Source: Nitrospinota bacterium (GTDB lineage: Bacteria > Nitrospinota > Nitrospinia > UBA9942). Taken from it: DNA of 23,489 bases. Within the stretch, counting starts at the first letter, position 1; each line of letters begins with the position of its first letter. Where the stretch lies: the NCBI GenBank assembly GCA_016234205.1, contig JACRGN010000238.1, positions 1 through 23,489 of the forward strand, given 5' to 3'. Positions 21,591-23,489 of this stretch are shown here, in pieces. A program made the position numbers and the translations under genes. The notes below the pieces were generated by a model that did not search any database, was not told where the DNA came from, and saw only the letters and a list, made by a program, of their open reading frames with translations.

Positions 21591-22751
21591 TCAGTCTCCC
21601 TTGTGCTTACTCATCGCTGAATAAACCATTCTCTCACAATATATTATTGCGAGTTCTTCTTGCGACTCGTTTTTGAGTCTTTCATGATCTGGAAACTCTT
21701 TCATGAGTTCAAGAAGCCGCTCCTTTGGAGTGTTGCGATAGCTCTCAAAAAAGAAAACGAACAATTCTAAAGGACTCTTGGCTTCTTTACCCTGCTTCAT
21801 ATAGACGCCAAAGAAAGTATCTGGGTGCCTCTTATACGCAGAAAACTCTTCATCAGTCAGAGGGCTGGTAGCAATGATTGATCTGCCGTCCATAAGCTTA
21901 TAAGCACCATAAACCATTTTATCTGGTTCTAAAACACAGGCAGTTGTCAGTTCCCCTACTACTTCCGTTCCATCATTTGAGGATATCACATATCTCTGAC
22001 CGATCCTAAGTCTTGATATATTTTCATTAAAAGCAAACACTGGTATCTCTCCGTCAAATGTAGAGGGTATTTCATAATGCTCCTTTATGGATTTTATAAG
22101 CTGCTCCATGTCAGCATGCTTTTTGCGTGACCGTAAGGCATCCCGAATATTAGAGTATTCTGTATCCACCTTGAAATCAGGTATTTTGAAACCCTCTACC
22201 AGTCCTGACCAACCGTAACGAGTTGAGTCAAGATTATAATGGTATGGATGATTGGTTACGAAGATATACGCTTCCGGAGCAGGCTTGCCCTTAATCATCA
22301 ATGTGCCCTCTTTATGTCGAAGGCTTTCAAGCGATTCTCTCCACCATTTGATGTTTTCCACCCTGTCAGCATTATCGGAAACATTAACATCAATGAAGAC
22401 TACCCTTTTGTGGTTGGCTTCTTTCATTAGTGCGGCACAAAGCTGATTGCTTATTATTGCATGCCCTTTGCCAGCCTGCCGTGACTTTGCTTCTACATAA
22501 TACTTGCTCCCCGTCTTTCTGCATGTAGCTGTAAATTCACAGTGTGTTCTGGAGTTATCATCTTCATTCTCAAATTCAAGATCAAATCCAGCCTTGATGA
22601 ACGCTGCTGCCACATAAGTTTCATAATAAGCCCCCCAGAACAAATCCTTATTTTTAAGTCGCTTAATAAGTTTTGTCTGAATCTTAATGTTATGGGCAAG
22701 CAAGTAAAGATTGTATGCAAGACTTATATATGCGACCATGGCTCCAATCAT
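21591..22751 (-). CDS. PD-(D/E)XK-like nuclease domain protein (3' part of a split gene)
   Basis: A 386-aa frame. A helical lead-in (1-40) is followed by a restriction-endonuclease-fold pattern: Glu in WGAYYETYVAAAFIKAGFDL (E44), acidic HCEFTATC (E72), then KYYVEAKSR (E87-A-K89), i.e. the (D/E)-(E)xK arrangement. The remainder (about 100-386) is unrecognised. It includes TSPLTDEEFSAYKRHPDTFF and a long helical C-terminus. The upstream SEC-C frame is in phase with it and is separated by one TAA and three codons, and no good Shine-Dalgarno precedes this ATG. Most likely it is the second part of one gene. Function as a defence or DNA-processing nuclease is plausible but unproven. Confidence 0.7.
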   Translation of the reverse strand: MIGAMVAYISLAYNLYLLAHNIKIQTKLIKRLKNKDLFWGAYYETYVAAAFIKAGFDLEFENEDDNSRTHCEFTATCRKTGSKYYVEAKSRQAGKGHAIISNQLCAALMKEANHKRVVFIDVNVSDNADRVENIKWWRESLESLRHKEGTLMIKGKPAPEAYIFVTNHPYHYNLDSTRYGWSGLVEGFKIPDFKVDTEYSNIRDALRSRKKHADMEQLIKSIKEHYEIPSTFDGEIPVFAFNENISRLRIGQRYVISSNDGTEVVGELTTACVLEPDKMVYGAYKLMDGRSIIATSPLTDEEFSAYKRHPDTFFGVYMKQGKEAKSPLELFVFFFESYRNTPKERLLELMKEFPDHERLKNESQEELAIIYCERMVYSAMSKHKGD

Positions 22752-22760
22752 GGGATCGCT

Positions 22761-23210
22761 TTACACTTCTCCCGGTTTTTTGATATTTGCCTTCTGATAA
22801 AGGCAGGCTTTATGGTACCACTGAATAATTGGATGGCGTTCCTCAAACGGCTTTGCTATTTCAGCATTTCCCCACTTGCTACCGAGGACATCTTTAATGT
22901 AATGCAATAGGAAATCATGAAAGGTCTTCCAGTTGGGAGAATAGTATAATCTGCTTCCTACAGCAACAAATCGGTAGCCCTTATGCAGCAAAGATATTAT
23001 AGGGCGTCCCATCCCCTGTTGCAGTTCACGCTGCTTCTGAAGTGCCTGCATTTCTTCAAGCTTTTTCCTAATCTCGTCATGTGAGATATCAGGCACAGTA
23101 GGTTTGTTAGATAGCCCTTCACAGCATTTCTTGAATTTCTTGCCGCTGCCGCATGAACAAGGATCGTTTCTTCCAAGTTTTCGCTTACCTTTTCTGGTAG
23201 GTTTACTCAT
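22761..23210 (-). CDS. SEC-C zinc-motif protein (5' part of a split gene)
   Basis: A 149-aa frame. Residues 13-30 form a SEC-C motif (GRNDPCSCGSGKKFKKCC) that binds zinc through C18, C20, C29 and C30-type positions; the same motif ends SecA and many unrelated proteins. A basic start (MSKPTRKGKRKLG), a helical segment (DEIRKKLEEMQALQKQREL) and an unrecognised domain (SLLHKGYRFVAVGSRLYYSP, then FEERHPIIQWYHKACLYQ) follow. The frame stops at TAA 22761-22763 after KKPGEV, then continues open in the same phase for 390 codons. The frame therefore looks interrupted rather than naturally ended. Confidence 0.75.
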   Translation of the reverse strand: MSKPTRKGKRKLGRNDPCSCGSGKKFKKCCEGLSNKPTVPDISHDEIRKKLEEMQALQKQRELQQGMGRPIISLLHKGYRFVAVGSRLYYSPNWKTFHDFLLHYIKDVLGSKWGNAEIAKPFEERHPIIQWYHKACLYQKANIKKPGEV

Positions 23211-23403
23211 GGAACACTTGAACCCAGTTAAAAATACGAACCGCTTTAAACTATTTTATCAAGCATCCTTATCGTGAGATTACCGAGATTTTTAAAATCT
23301 TCGCCGTTGAACCTGTAGAAAAAGTCTTCAAATCCTTATAAAAACGCCATATAATTACATAGAACAAAGCATTTGACCGCTTAGTAAAGAGAGAGGAGAC
23401 ATA

Positions 23404-23489
23404 ATGGCGAGATATAAGGAATATGACTATTCGGAGGGGAAATTCATACCTATACACTTTGACAAACAAATTCTTCATGGAACATTTGA
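23404..23489 (+). CDS. Transposase N-terminus (cut by window edge), IS1182/IS4-like
   Basis: ATG 23404 with gagaggag upstream opens a frame to the window end: MARYKEYDYSEGKF, then IPIHFDKQILHGTF. This start resembles IS1182/IS4-type transposases that begin with an 'MARYK.YDYSQ...IPi...QilpGT' block. Only 28 residues are visible. A minus-strand open frame over the same region (23269-23478) is not supported. Confidence 0.65.
   Translation, partial: MARYKEYDYSEGKFIPIHFDKQILHGTF

Noticed and set aside
22761..22763. Recoding of the internal stop as selenocysteine or pyrrolysine
   Set aside because: The codon is TAA; those systems use TGA and TAG, and no SECIS-like structure was seen.
23269..23478. 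Minus-strand 69-codon open frame at the right edge
   Set aside because: It is antisense to a recognisable transposase start with its own ribosome site and has no protein-like features.

Overview
The window looks like chromosome from an AT-rich, Gram-negative-type (two-membrane) bacterium with heavy loads of toxin-antitoxin (TA) genes and short repeats. A periplasmic lytic transglycosylase, a SPOR protein, a LolA-like protein and an outer-membrane barrel all imply an outer membrane. The style of the core genes and the dispersed palindromes would suit a Nitrospirota- or Deltaproteobacteria-like lineage, but that placement is inference. Both edges carry transposase pieces (3-83 and 23404-23489). 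No rRNA, tRNA or CRISPR array was seen.

Layout. 217-2934 (minus): a macrodomain gene broken at a G10 tract, then a MltD-like lytic transglycosylase with three LysM modules. 3316-5766 (plus): argS and a membrane-anchored SPOR protein. 5782-8556: a compact cassette-like array of small TA modules. Five same-orientation copies of a 30-bp direct repeat (5782, 6371, 7221, 8050, 8430) delimit four modules: RelE/YafQ-like toxin plus Phd-like antitoxin; VapBC; RelE/ParE-like toxin plus addiction-module antitoxin; and a lone 66-aa ORF. Each repeat is the 3' end of an unidentified reading frame. Two copies carry a 79-bp MITE-like element at exactly the same TTTA site. 8557-9060: non-coding debris with a probable group II intron 3'-end remnant and several hairpins.

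9080-13554 (plus): an exporter-like operon (MacB/LolD-type ATPase, FtsX-type permease, LolA-like periplasmic protein, beta-barrel). Its promoter overlaps a G-tract operator typical of CsoR/FrmR/RcnR-family repressors. A divergent CsoR-family gene lacking two of the three usual copper ligands lies at its 3' end, followed by a gene remnant and a terminator.

13980-15260: a decaying accessory patch. It holds a 54-bp relic of a MutS2/Smr coding sequence, a dead VapBC pair interrupted by a 51-bp nested palindrome, and an intact VapC with a DUF104-type antitoxin. 15455-18368 (minus): mutS2 translationally coupled to an upstream TumE-like gene and its partner. 18530-21342 (plus): a secreted coiled-coil NlpC/P60 hydrolase and a secreted TPR protein. 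21591-23210 (minus): a SEC-C zinc-motif ORF and a PD-(D/E)XK-like ORF that share one frame, separated by a single TAA, so probably one broken or recoded gene.

Strongest novelty candidates: the repeat-delimited TA array with its site-specific MITE, the G-tract-operator exporter with an atypical CsoR-family sensor, and the split SEC-C/PD-(D/E)XK protein.
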